DNA of 20,664 nt from a virus, in the IMG/VR virus record IMGVR_UViG_3300006923_000162, positions 1 through 20,664 of that record; one strand, given 5' to 3'. Under the pieces are notes generated by a model that searched no databases, was not told the origin of the DNA, and saw only the letters and a list, made by a program, of their open reading frames with translations. Each line of letters starts with the position of its first letter. Position 1 is the stretch's first letter. Below are positions 8,480 through 15,969 of this stretch, one piece after another. Both the position numbers and the translations under genes were made by a program.

Positions 8480-10348
8480 TTACTGGTCTACACTCTCACC
8501 ATCGAGACTTACGTTCTGTTTTTGTCTGTATTGATTCGGAATCTTATGCTCGAATGTTCTGATGTCATAATCCATAATGTATGCAATATCAACGTAACCA
8601 ATTTGTTTTGCTACGAATTTGATACTCCTTTTCCTAAACTTAGGCGGCTTGCTAAGTTTTAACTCTACATAGTACGGATATATGTTTGTTACGTCTGAAC
8701 CTCCGATCTGAGATGAGCCTATGATGTTATTACCGATTGACTGTGGCGATGAATTATCAACATATGAACCTGAGCCCACAACCGTCCCCACTTGTGTAAA
8801 TCCTTGATTGTCATAGTTCACATACACTTCGTAGCTTTGATCTGGTGCGATATGCCCTCTAAGGCGTATTTTTCGTATTTTCTTTAACCTATCTGTCTTA
8901 AATAGGTCGTCGCTTGTTGTGTAGTAGTTATCAATAGCGTCTCCATCATTGTCATAGCCACTAAATAGGCTGTATGAAGATTCTGTAATAGATGAACCTG
9001 AGTAAAGAAGCCCACCTGTTCGTGCGAATGTTCTTGCGTAGTAATTAGTGATATCCACTGAGCCTGTATCAATATCACACAATAGAATGGTGTCGTTGCT
9101 TGTTGCACCTGATGTTTTACATGCCACAAGAATATATCTGTCGTATGTATCTACAGTACAGTCGTCATAAGTATAGTTTTCAAACTTAAAGTGAGGAAAT
9201 AGCACAATAGGCTCAATATTGTCTCCTGTGATGTTCTTTTGAAGAATAGTCATCTCTGGTTTCTCTGGATTTGCTGTATTTATAAATACGATCCCTTTTC
9301 CAGTTGAAACAGCTCCCCTGAGTGAAGGAACTCCAATCTCTTTTCTATATACCTCGTTAGTGGCATTTGTGTCTGTGGCGTCTATTGCAAGCTTATATGA
9401 GGAATATGTCTTCATTGAGTAATACGCCCCGTCCTGCCCAATTTTGACGCTTAGAATAGCATCTCCACCCTCGTCTTGAGGAAACTGAAAGCCCTCTCCA
9501 GCTAGTCTAGTGGCTGACTTTGAAAAGTCCGTAACTCCTCGCACATTTGAGTCTTCCCATTGGTAATCCACAGTTCCCACCCCTGATTCTGTGAGTGTGT
9601 AATCACCTGTGATGTAATTGATCGTTCCTGTGTCCCCACCATCCCCAGTAAGTGTTCCGTCATAGTTATCAGTGAATACCTGACCTGAGCCTGTAACAGT
9701 GATTGTTACACCGAAACAGTTTCTAGTAGCTCCGCTTGCTTTAAACGCTAGCGTTCCTGAGTCAGATGTTGTTGCTTCCCCTGTAACCGTTGTGTATACA
9801 CCTGTACCGCCCGAAACACCTCTCTGGTTATCAATCCATGAGCCATATAGTCCTGTTTTGTCTTCTGTTCTATTCCAGAGTATTGCTCGCCCTCTGTCTA
9901 TAAAAGCGTGCCCTTTAAAGTTCTTTGTGCTGTCATACATTGAACAGTGTGACCCTGGATTTGCGTTATGGAACTTATAAATCCCATCTTCACCAAAAGC
10001 ATAGGTAAATGTTCCTGCCAGTGATGAATAATTAGAAAATGTGTAGTCTGAGTCCTGTGTGAGTCCTGTAACTACATCCTGCCATGTTGTGCCGTCAAAA
10101 TATTGTATCTTTGTGCCTACTTTTCTCCAGTGTACTGTTGATCCGTCTACTTTATACCCAAAAATCTGGCCGCTGATCTTTCCGATCACGCCAGTTGCAC
10201 CTATTAACTCTTTTCCGTTCACTAGTCTTATCTTTCCGTCTATAGTGATCCAGTTTTTAGAGTCCTGAGCTGCTTCTTTAGGGACTATTTCTGAATCCCA
10301 AAGATTATGCACTCCCTTTGTAAAAACTTGTATTTCACTATTATTCAT
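8480..10348 (-). CDS. Tail nozzle / tail hub protein (P22 gp10 / T7 gp12-like)
   Basis: The N-terminal region GVHNLWDSEIVPKEAAQDS followed by NWITIDGKIRLVNG is the typical opening of nozzle or tail-stabilisation proteins of short-tailed phages, which close the tail tip and carry the fibres. Beta-rich repeats follow, consistent with a propeller-like fold. Residues about 180-265 look inserted: a Gly/Thr-rich segment with DTGTINYITGDYTLT, similar to small beta modules found inside many virion proteins. The 622-aa length suits the family. The gene overlaps the end of the adaptor gene by 8 bases, indicating coupled translation. The start has no Shine-Dalgarno site. The role rests on sequence style and gene order. 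Confidence 0.72.
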   Translation of the reverse strand: MNNSEIQVFTKGVHNLWDSEIVPKEAAQDSKNWITIDGKIRLVNGKELIGATGVIGKISGQIFGYKVDGSTVHWRKVGTKIQYFDGTTWQDVVTGLTQDSDYTFSNYSSLAGTFTYAFGEDGIYKFHNANPGSHCSMYDSTKNFKGHAFIDRGRAILWNRTEDKTGLYGSWIDNQRGVSGGTGVYTTVTGEATTSDSGTLAFKASGATRNCFGVTITVTGSGQVFTDNYDGTLTGDGGDTGTINYITGDYTLTESGVGTVDYQWEDSNVRGVTDFSKSATRLAGEGFQFPQDEGGDAILSVKIGQDGAYYSMKTYSSYKLAIDATDTNATNEVYRKEIGVPSLRGAVSTGKGIVFINTANPEKPEMTILQKNITGDNIEPIVLFPHFKFENYTYDDCTVDTYDRYILVACKTSGATSNDTILLCDIDTGSVDITNYYARTFARTGGLLYSGSSITESSYSLFSGYDNDGDAIDNYYTTSDDLFKTDRLKKIRKIRLRGHIAPDQSYEVYVNYDNQGFTQVGTVVGSGSYVDNSSPQSIGNNIIGSSQIGGSDVTNIYPYYVELKLSKPPKFRKRSIKFVAKQIGYVDIAYIMDYDIRTFEHKIPNQYRQKQNVSLDGESVDQ

Positions 10349-10979
10349 GTCGTTGATTGCTATTCCAGTACTTCATGTTTGCTAAGTCTTCTTCAAACTT
10401 GATTGTGTTCTCTCCTACGTATGATCGAGCCTTTTCTGAGAGCTGTAATATATCGTTCTCTACTGCCATTCCATATGCGAGGAAATCATGGAAGTTAGAA
10501 GGGAATACAGGCGATGTTGCTGTAGTTAGGTCGTCTGGTAGGTAGATATAGTCAAATTCATAGGTTGACTCTTGGGGGTCTGCTGTAAACCTAATTTGAT
10601 CGTTTACAAGGTCAAGATAAGCATACCCTGCTGAATCTCGGTATTGTCGTCTGTCTGAGAAGTTCACTATCTTTATAGGTGTATACGAAGAACCCACGAA
10701 TATAACTCGTGAGGCGCTATTTCCCTGCCATTCAGTTGAATTATCTGTGTAATTACCGTTTTCTGAGAAATAAAGGAAATCTGAAGGTTTTGTTATGTAG
10801 TAACCGTCTGAATCTTGTGAAATGGAACCGCTATCTTGTTTTTTTAGGAACTCCCAAGGCATCTGAGAGCAAACTCTCTTATAAACCCTGTTGAGTATTG
10901 CAAGTTCTTCTGTTGAAGACATCTCTGTAAGATCATCAACCTGAAGCTCGAACCTATCTATTATGTTTTGTCCTGTCAT
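10341..10979 (-). CDS. Head-tail adaptor (podovirus gp4-like)
   Basis: This 212-aa protein lies between capsid and nozzle, the standard place of the adaptor that sits on the portal ring. The N-terminal helices (LAILNRVYKRVCSQMPWEFL, about residues 27-46) and the late helix with FHDFLAYGMAVENDILQL, followed by a charged C-terminal helix, match the all-helical adaptor pattern with a beta-rich middle part. It overlaps the nozzle gene by 8 bases. A UUCG-capped hairpin separates it from the capsid gene. The start has no Shine-Dalgarno site (AAAATAATC precedes ATG). No catalytic residues are expected. Confidence 0.75.
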   Translation of the reverse strand: MTGQNIIDRFELQVDDLTEMSSTEELAILNRVYKRVCSQMPWEFLKKQDSGSISQDSDGYYITKPSDFLYFSENGNYTDNSTEWQGNSASRVIFVGSSYTPIKIVNFSDRRQYRDSAGYAYLDLVNDQIRFTADPQESTYEFDYIYLPDDLTTATSPVFPSNFHDFLAYGMAVENDILQLSEKARSYVGENTIKFEEDLANMKYWNSNQRHE

Positions 10980-11001
10980 GATTATTTTATGGGCTTATCC
11001 C

Positions 11002-11017
11002 AATCCCCGAAGGGACT
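11002..11017 (-). terminator. UUCG-tetraloop hairpin after the capsid gene
   Basis: The minus strand reads AGTCCC-TTCG-GGGATT, a 6-bp stem (one G-U pair) closed by the very stable C(UUCG)G tetraloop, 16 bases after the capsid stop. No U-run follows at once, so it is more likely a partial terminator or a 3'-end stabiliser that keeps capsid mRNA in excess over adaptor mRNA. That role is inferred. Confidence 0.5.
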
Positions 11018-11033
11018 GAGTAAACCAATAGGC

Positions 11034-12251
11034 TTATTCTGCGATTAGCACGTTAAGGAATTTCTTAGAACCATCTGTGAAGGTCTTTAGACCTGCAAGG
11101 TAGCTTGAGAATACGTTTGTTCCTCTTCGATCTGCTGTTGGTCGCAAATCAACTTTCTTCATGTCTTGGATAACTAGGTCGATAGCACCTTTCTTTCCGA
11201 AGTAAGCAGCAATGTGGCTGTTTGCCCATGTGTCTGTTCCATCAGTAAGAGTTTCTGATACTACAAGTCGTCCTGCACCTGGTACAACGATCAAAGCAGT
11301 GTCTGCTGTGTTGTCGTTTGTAGCTGATGCTGCGTCAAGAGCATCCTGATCTGCTGTTGATCCTGCTGAGTAACCTGTGTCAGTTGCTTCTGCTTCTGCG
11401 CTAGCTCCTCCTGCGTTGATCCATTCTACGAGGTTTGCTCGTGTAATGTCTACAGTAGATGCAATGTGGATTTCTGAATCACCTCCTGAAAGTGTTGCTA
11501 CGAATGTAACTGTAACTCCAGCAAATGTGATTGTGTCACCGTCTGTTGGGTTAGTTGCAAGTCCAAGTGTAGCTACACCTGTTAGGTTTTCTGAAACGTA
11601 AAGTGTTGCGTTTCGTACTGCTCCAGCGTATCCGTTTTTGAATACTGATCCAGCAATATCAATATCTTTTCCAAGTAGGTACTGCTCGATGTCTGCTGCT
11701 GCGTATGAGTCAACAACGAAAGCCATGTTTGAAGTAACCATTTGGTTATTCTGCTTTTTAAGCTTTGCAGCCATTCGTGTTGTCATCTGTGGCACAGTTG
11801 TTAAAGACAATGTAACTGGTACTCCTGTTGAAGCTCCTGTTGTAAGGTCTCCTGTGTCAAATGTGTGCAATGCGTTTCGCACTTCTGCAAAACATCGTGA
11901 GTCAAGATCGATAGCTACTTTGAGTCCGATCTGTCCTCCGATAACTGTTCCAGGGTTAAGTGGGCCAGCTTGTGTAACTTCTCCATCTGAGATGTGGAAT
12001 GTTGTTTCTTTCTCTAGGTTGATTGTCAAAAGTTCTGTTCCGTCTGTTACTGTATCAACTGTTGAAGCTGATCCTCGTGTAACTGTTCGTACTCGAACTC
12101 CTGAAATGTCATATGTGAATCGTTCTACTGACTCTCCATATTTTAGTTTCGCTTCAAAGCGAGTGTTCATGATTTCTTTAGAAACCAATGCTTTTTGGAA
12201 GATTTCTTCGTATGAATTGTCGAAATGTTCCTGAAAATTACTTAATGCCAT
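11034..12251 (-). CDS. Major capsid protein (P22 coat-like, HK97 fold)
   Basis: This 405-aa protein directly follows the scaffold gene. The N-terminal half (ALVSKEIMNTRFEAKLKYGE, then SGVRVRTVTRG and AEVRNALHTFD) and the segment MAFVVDSYAAADIEQYLLGK fit coat proteins of the P22-like branch of HK97-fold capsids. Residues about 228-345 (NPTDGDTITFAGVTVTF ... VPGAGRLVVSETLTDGTD) interrupt this core between VSENLTG and HIAAYFGKKGAIDLV and look like a surface-exposed beta domain. The C-terminus returns to the core (DRRGTNVFSSYLAGLKTF). Codon choice is extreme: by hand count 12 of 14 Arg codons are CGA and 26 of 35 Gly codons GGA, suggesting adaptation for high expression. The ATG has no Shine-Dalgarno site but follows a hairpin at 12256-12279. 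Confidence 0.88.
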   Translation of the reverse strand: MALSNFQEHFDNSYEEIFQKALVSKEIMNTRFEAKLKYGESVERFTYDISGVRVRTVTRGSASTVDTVTDGTELLTINLEKETTFHISDGEVTQAGPLNPGTVIGGQIGLKVAIDLDSRCFAEVRNALHTFDTGDLTTGASTGVPVTLSLTTVPQMTTRMAAKLKKQNNQMVTSNMAFVVDSYAAADIEQYLLGKDIDIAGSVFKNGYAGAVRNATLYVSENLTGVATLGLATNPTDGDTITFAGVTVTFVATLSGGDSEIHIASTVDITRANLVEWINAGGASAEAEATDTGYSAGSTADQDALDAASATNDNTADTALIVVPGAGRLVVSETLTDGTDTWANSHIAAYFGKKGAIDLVIQDMKKVDLRPTADRRGTNVFSSYLAGLKTFTDGSKKFLNVLIAE

Positions 12252-12255
12252 TTTA

Positions 12256-12279
12256 GGGTTTAATTTACTATTAAATCCC
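12256..12279 (-). promoter_or_regulatory. Hairpin just upstream of the capsid start codon
   Basis: The minus strand reads GGG-A-TTTAAT-AGTAA-ATTAAA-CCC, a 9-bp stem with a single bulged A and a five-base loop, ending four bases before the capsid ATG. It occupies most of the 42-base scaffold-capsid gap. It could protect the 5' end of a processed capsid mRNA or present the A-rich start site. The role is inferred. Confidence 0.45.
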
Positions 12280-12293
12280 CCAGGTTATTAGAT

Positions 12294-13073
12294 TTAAAGT
12301 AGTCGTGTTAGCTCATCCATTGCCTGCTCATTGTATTTCTTTTTAAGATTAGGGTTTGCCATAATCTCTTTGAAGTACGCTGAATCTGACTTTGCACGGT
12401 CGTAATCAACTTCTGTAGGCTCTTTTCCGCCTCCTGGCTTTGTTGTTTCAATGGTTCGCTTGCCAGTGATAGCGTTACCATACGTTTCTTCGAGAATTTG
12501 AGATAGTGTCTTTTTAGAGTTAGCTGGGTTAGTTGCAAGTGTTTTAATGACATCAGCGTTAGCTACATCTTTAAACTCTGGCATCCTTTCTATCACTTCA
12601 GCATACGCTTTAGTGAATACCTCGCTTACCTTCGCTTCTCGTTCCTTTTTAGTTAAAGGCTCAAGTTTAGCGTCAATTCTCTCCTCAAGGCTTTTCTCTG
12701 CTTTTTGCTCTATACTAGAAACAAGCTTATTTAGGAAACTTGAGTCGATATTATGCTCTTTAGCAAGTGCTTCAATATCATCTGATACGTCTGCATGACT
12801 CTCGCCTTGTGCAATTCTCTCCTCTAGCTCTTTAATCTTCTTTGCATGTTCCTTTCGGAGCTTCTTTTCTTCAATATATCGTTGTCCTATGTCCTTTTTT
12901 TGAGGCTTTTCCTCTTGAACTGGAGCGATAATATCTCCGATAGGTTTTTCTGGTTCAACCTCGGGAGCTACCTCTGGTTGTACTGTTTCAGTTGTCTCTG
13001 CTAGTTTTTCCTCAGTTGTCTCTGGGTTTGGGTTTACCGCTTGTCCTTGCGTATCTTTGTCTTGTTCTGACAT
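12294..13073 (-). CDS. Scaffolding protein
   Basis: This 259-aa, highly charged protein lies just upstream of the capsid gene, the usual place of the scaffold that directs procapsid assembly. Residues 1-55 are acidic and rich in Pro, Thr and Glu. Residues about 60-130 are Lys/Glu-rich helix, probably coiled coil (RYIEEKKLRKEHAKKIKELE). The C-terminal part ends in a helical segment (LKKKYNEQAMDELTRLL), where scaffolds usually bind coat. I chose the ATG at 13073 because AGGA lies seven bases before it, the only clear Shine-Dalgarno site in the window. An upstream in-frame GTG at 13103 lies inside a hairpin and was not used. The function is inferred from position and composition. Confidence 0.8.
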   Translation of the reverse strand: MSEQDKDTQGQAVNPNPETTEEKLAETTETVQPEVAPEVEPEKPIGDIIAPVQEEKPQKKDIGQRYIEEKKLRKEHAKKIKELEERIAQGESHADVSDDIEALAKEHNIDSSFLNKLVSSIEQKAEKSLEERIDAKLEPLTKKEREAKVSEVFTKAYAEVIERMPEFKDVANADVIKTLATNPANSKKTLSQILEETYGNAITGKRTIETTKPGGGKEPTEVDYDRAKSDSAYFKEIMANPNLKKKYNEQAMDELTRLL

Positions 13074-13158
13074 ATTTTTTTCCTGATTAACGTGGTGTGC
13101 CACGGAGGTTTTTACCGCCTCTCAAGCGTAGTAGATTTAGAGTGTCGTCCACTCCCCT
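13074..13158 (-). promoter_or_regulatory. Structured 5' leader of the scaffold gene
   Basis: From the expected transcription start near 13158 to the ATG, the minus strand can form three successive hairpins: GAGTG/CACTC (13140-13154), GAGG/CCTC (13105-13121) and CGTGG-CACA-CCACG (13091-13104), the last two directly adjacent. A spacer and the AGGA ribosome site (13081-13084) follow. This may stabilise the mRNA or control scaffold translation, for example by autoregulation (inference). Confidence 0.45.
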
Positions 13159-13164
13159 GATAAT

Positions 13165-13193
13165 ATTATACACCAACAATTAAACGTAGTCTA
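13165..13193 (-). promoter_or_regulatory. Promoter for scaffold and capsid genes
   Basis: The minus strand carries TAGACT (13188-13193), a 17-base spacer and a perfect TATAAT (13165-13170). It lies in the longest intergenic gap (13074-13267), about 90 bases before the scaffold start. It would allow extra transcription of scaffold and capsid. The spacer contains TTAATTGTTGG, repeated near 13260 at the end of the previous gene. Confidence 0.6.
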
Positions 13194-13270
13194 ATTGCGA
13201 GGTATTTCCCTTTGATAAATGCAACCTGGGGAGCATTAAACACTTACCAAAAGGAAGCACCCAACAATTA
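13171..13270. repeat. Two near-identical 12-13 bp copies flanking the intergenic gap
   Basis: The plus strand reads CACCAACAATTAA at 13171-13183 and CACCCAACAATTAA at 13258-13271, differing by one inserted C. One copy lies in the promoter spacer and the other spans the stop codon of the 110-aa gene. It may be a protein-binding site or a duplication scar. I see no gene in the rest of the gap. Confidence 0.4.
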
Positions 13271-13600
13271 ATTAGTTAGTATGCTTTCAAACTGTTCTTG
13301 TATTTCACTGTCGATAAACTTCCTATTTTTCTCTGCCCTAGTAAGAACCCGAACAATATCAATCTTTTCCTTCATCCCTGCTGACAGGGCTATAAACTCA
13401 GGCTGTGTAAGCTTATTGTAGTCCATGCACAAGGTCTCTACTGAAGATACGACATCCTTTAGAAGACTAGAAACAAGGAGCTGGCCACCTTTTGAAGCAG
13501 CCAGTATTTCCATGTCCTTGAAATCATCCCTCTGATCTGCAAGGGTGTTCAATTCTTCGTTGTCTATGTCCTTTATTTCTTTATTTGTCGGTTTCTTCAT
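13268..13600 (-). CDS. Unknown 110-aa protein between portal and scaffold
   Basis: I do not recognise this family. It is a mostly helical, acidic, soluble protein with no signal peptide or membrane segment. It contains GGQLLVSSLLKDVVSSVETL (about residues 39-58) and a Lys/Arg-rich helix near the C-terminus. The ATG at 13600 lies within the end of the 134-aa gene (20-base overlap), so the two are probably translated together. The position between portal and scaffold suggests a role in head assembly, but nothing in the sequence proves it. The intergenic promoter gap follows it. Confidence 0.7.
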   Translation of the reverse strand: MKKPTNKEIKDIDNEELNTLADQRDDFKDMEILAASKGGQLLVSSLLKDVVSSVETLCMDYNKLTQPEFIALSAGMKEKIDIVRVLTRAEKNRKFIDSEIQEQFESILTN

Positions 13601-13985
13601 CTAAATCTTTTTTATCCACCACTACTACATTAAGTTCAGGAATCTGCTTCTTAATGTCCTTTAATTCTTCCTCTAGCTCTTTTGAGGCTTCGTTGAACTG
13701 TTTAATCAGATCGTCTGCAACGGTAATGTACTGCTGCGCCTCATAGTACATATATGCTGCATTAAGGTCTTCTTCTGACATGTCCTTTATAAACTCGTTG
13801 TTTCTTGCGATATTCACAAGTTTTGCTTTCTCCACCTTGAGCTTTGCTTCTATTTCTTTTCGCTTTGTAGCATTCTGAGCTTCTGTCTGCTCAATCTCTC
13901 TTAGAGTGAAGTGTATTTTATGCCCTGTCTTCTCGATGATAATGTCCTTTATATCCTCTGCTTTTTGATGAACTTTATATTTCAT
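13581..13985 (-). CDS. Unknown 134-aa coiled-coil protein after portal
   Basis: I do not recognise this family. Residues about 25-65 (EIEQTEAQNATKRKEIEAKL onward) and 90-115 (EASKELEEELKDIKKQIPEL) are Lys/Glu-rich helices, likely forming a helical hairpin or coiled coil, joined by an aromatic segment (AAYMYYEAQQYITVADDLI). The C-terminus is acidic. The gene overlaps the portal end by 11 bases and the next gene by 20, so it belongs to the same translation unit. It could be a head accessory protein or part of the scaffolding machinery; this is inference only. Confidence 0.7.
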   Translation of the reverse strand: MKYKVHQKAEDIKDIIIEKTGHKIHFTLREIEQTEAQNATKRKEIEAKLKVEKAKLVNIARNNEFIKDMSEEDLNAAYMYYEAQQYITVADDLIKQFNEASKELEEELKDIKKQIPELNVVVVDKKDLDEETDK

Positions 13986-15918
13986 TTAAATTAAAATTAT
14001 CTTGTAACTCAGGGGACACTGTGTCTGCTGGGTCTTTTAATGCTCTCTGCGCTCCAGCTTGTTCTGCTGCAACCTGCTCCCCCATTGCAAGTTGTTGCTT
14101 CAAAAGCTTGTCATTTGCTGCCCTCATCATGTTTCTCACTATAATCTCATCTAGTGAGTGTACATACTGCATAAGTGCAACGAATTGTTCATTTGATATA
14201 TCTTCCTGGTGGTCTGTGATGTAGTCTACGAATCTCTGTTTGTATGCTGTGTTGGCTGCTTGGTTTGGTGAAATAATGTTTCCATCAAGGATTTCTTCTA
14301 TATCTCTTTCCGCCTCTGACATCACTGATGCGTCACCAAATTCTGATTTATCCATAAGTTGTTTAATAGTTTCCTCATCAAAGCCTGCAATATCTGCCTG
14401 TAGCTCGTATGCTTTTTGAGGGTTTTGTAGTGGGTTTTGTGCCTGTGAGTTAAGGAAAGCAATTCGTGTTCGTTTCTCTGTCTGTGACTGCATAAGCTCT
14501 GCGTTTGAGCTTTCTACTAAGATACTGAAGTCATCTCCTTTTCTGAATAGGTCTTTTCTTGTTACCTCGATCACTTCAAGTCCATCTGGGCCCAGAATGT
14601 CGATTGCCACCTTCTTAACAAGATGTTCTTTTACTCCATCCTCCCATAGTCGGGCAAATCTTCTGTAACCGAATGTATATGTCTTGTTTAGGAGTCCGAA
14701 TCGGTCTGCTGCGTTAGCTTGATTGCCTTCGTAAATTCCTACTTTATCTTCTTCCGCTACACCTTTAGCTCCTGCTGTTACTCCTGAAGCTTTCTCTTGA
14801 ATACCATCTAGCATCTCGTACACATTGATAGGAGTTGTGATAGCTGGTGTCTTTAAAGGCTGAATAGCTTTATCTGCGTCTACTTGTCCTTTAGTTCTGA
14901 TATATCCGTCTCTCCTGTATTTAAGCTCTGCAAGGTTCTCAATAGCGCTTGTGTTTACAACCTTCATAGGCTTGTTGATCTGTTCTGCGTTATCCAGCAA
15001 CTGATTAACTGACACTGACTGAGCCATGAATACCTCTCGAACGCCGTCACAGAATGATTGTGTCCAGAACTCTGTAAGGTCTGGGAACGCTCCCCATGTC
15101 CAGAATGGGAACTTGTTACTTTCAAAAATGTCCTTTAGCTTTTCAATTCTAATGGCTGTTGAGCCTGTTTCGTTAAGAAGTAGGTAGTATCGCTCACCTT
15201 TGTATGTTGTGTACCACTCCCAAAAGATGTATTTATCTGGGCTTCCAATGTTTTTCTGTGAGTTCCATACACCAAGATCGTAGGATCGGCTCTTTTTGTT
15301 TGTTTCCTCTTGTGTTTCTTCTGTAGAGTTTCCGCTTCCTTGTAGTAGGTTTCGTGATTCTGTTCGTAAGTATGTCTTGTCCTTTACTCCCTGTTCAATC
15401 TCCCACCTCTCTTTCACCACACCATATCGCCCCATAAACATTGCATTTTCAACATCAATTCCACCTGCTGATGGATCAATAAGAAAATCATACACATCTA
15501 CGTTATCGAGGTGCGCTGCATATCCGTTATGACTGTCTGCGTAGTAAGAATAGATTGCTCTACCGTAAATGATAGCCTGCTTCTTTCCTACAATATCTTT
15601 AATATCCCAATCGTTAGCGTCTGAATCTATTGCTCGTAGCCTGTTTAGCATGTTCACTCGCTTCAACTGACTTTCTTTTCTTTTAGTGAACTTAAACACC
15701 AAAGGGCTATCAATCTTAGATAGTAGTGTGTGAACGAATGATGACATCTGCCCTAAGTCTACATTTGCTCGGCTTTCTTTTGCTTTTGGCTTGTTTCCAG
15801 CGTAAAGTCGCTCGTTTTCTTGCCAATTCTTTACTTTTCCTTGTTTATACTCCCTTGCAAACGATATTTCTTCGATTGCTTGTGAGATTATTTCGTCTCT
15901 TATGTCTTTTTTGATCAT
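13975..15918 (-). CDS. Portal protein
   Basis: This 647-aa protein sits directly after the large terminase, where the dodecameric portal is usually encoded. Visible portal features are LLSKIDSPLVFKF (residues 65-77), KDIVGKKQAIIYGRAIYSYY (107-126), the NVDVYDFLIDPSAGG segment (139-153) that is typical of long podovirus portals, and a long helical C-terminal part with many Gln and Ala, resembling the barrel extension of P22-like portals. The start follows an extended -10 promoter at 15959-15967. A GGGGGG run lies about 11-17 bases before the ATG and could act as a weak, distant ribosome site. The end overlaps the 134-aa gene by 11 bases. Confidence 0.85.
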   Translation of the reverse strand: MIKKDIRDEIISQAIEEISFAREYKQGKVKNWQENERLYAGNKPKAKESRANVDLGQMSSFVHTLLSKIDSPLVFKFTKRKESQLKRVNMLNRLRAIDSDANDWDIKDIVGKKQAIIYGRAIYSYYADSHNGYAAHLDNVDVYDFLIDPSAGGIDVENAMFMGRYGVVKERWEIEQGVKDKTYLRTESRNLLQGSGNSTEETQEETNKKSRSYDLGVWNSQKNIGSPDKYIFWEWYTTYKGERYYLLLNETGSTAIRIEKLKDIFESNKFPFWTWGAFPDLTEFWTQSFCDGVREVFMAQSVSVNQLLDNAEQINKPMKVVNTSAIENLAELKYRRDGYIRTKGQVDADKAIQPLKTPAITTPINVYEMLDGIQEKASGVTAGAKGVAEEDKVGIYEGNQANAADRFGLLNKTYTFGYRRFARLWEDGVKEHLVKKVAIDILGPDGLEVIEVTRKDLFRKGDDFSILVESSNAELMQSQTEKRTRIAFLNSQAQNPLQNPQKAYELQADIAGFDEETIKQLMDKSEFGDASVMSEAERDIEEILDGNIISPNQAANTAYKQRFVDYITDHQEDISNEQFVALMQYVHSLDEIIVRNMMRAANDKLLKQQLAMGEQVAAEQAGAQRALKDPADTVSPELQDNFNLNEI

Positions 15919-15958
15919 TATTTACGTTTCCCCCCGTATTTTTGCCTTTAATCACCTC

Positions 15959-15967
15959 ATTATACCA
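15959..15967 (-). promoter_or_regulatory. Extended -10 promoter for the portal gene
   Basis: The minus strand reads TGG-TATAAT, a perfect extended -10, just after the terminase stop. No good -35 is seen at the normal distance, which extended -10 promoters do not need. The predicted start lies near 15952, giving a leader of about 34 bases. Confidence 0.6.
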
Positions 15968-15969
15968 CA

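Noticed and set aside
13074-13103. Upstream GTG start for the scaffold gene at 13103
   Set aside because: It lies within a hairpin and lacks a ribosome site, whereas the ATG at 13073 has AGGA seven bases upstream.
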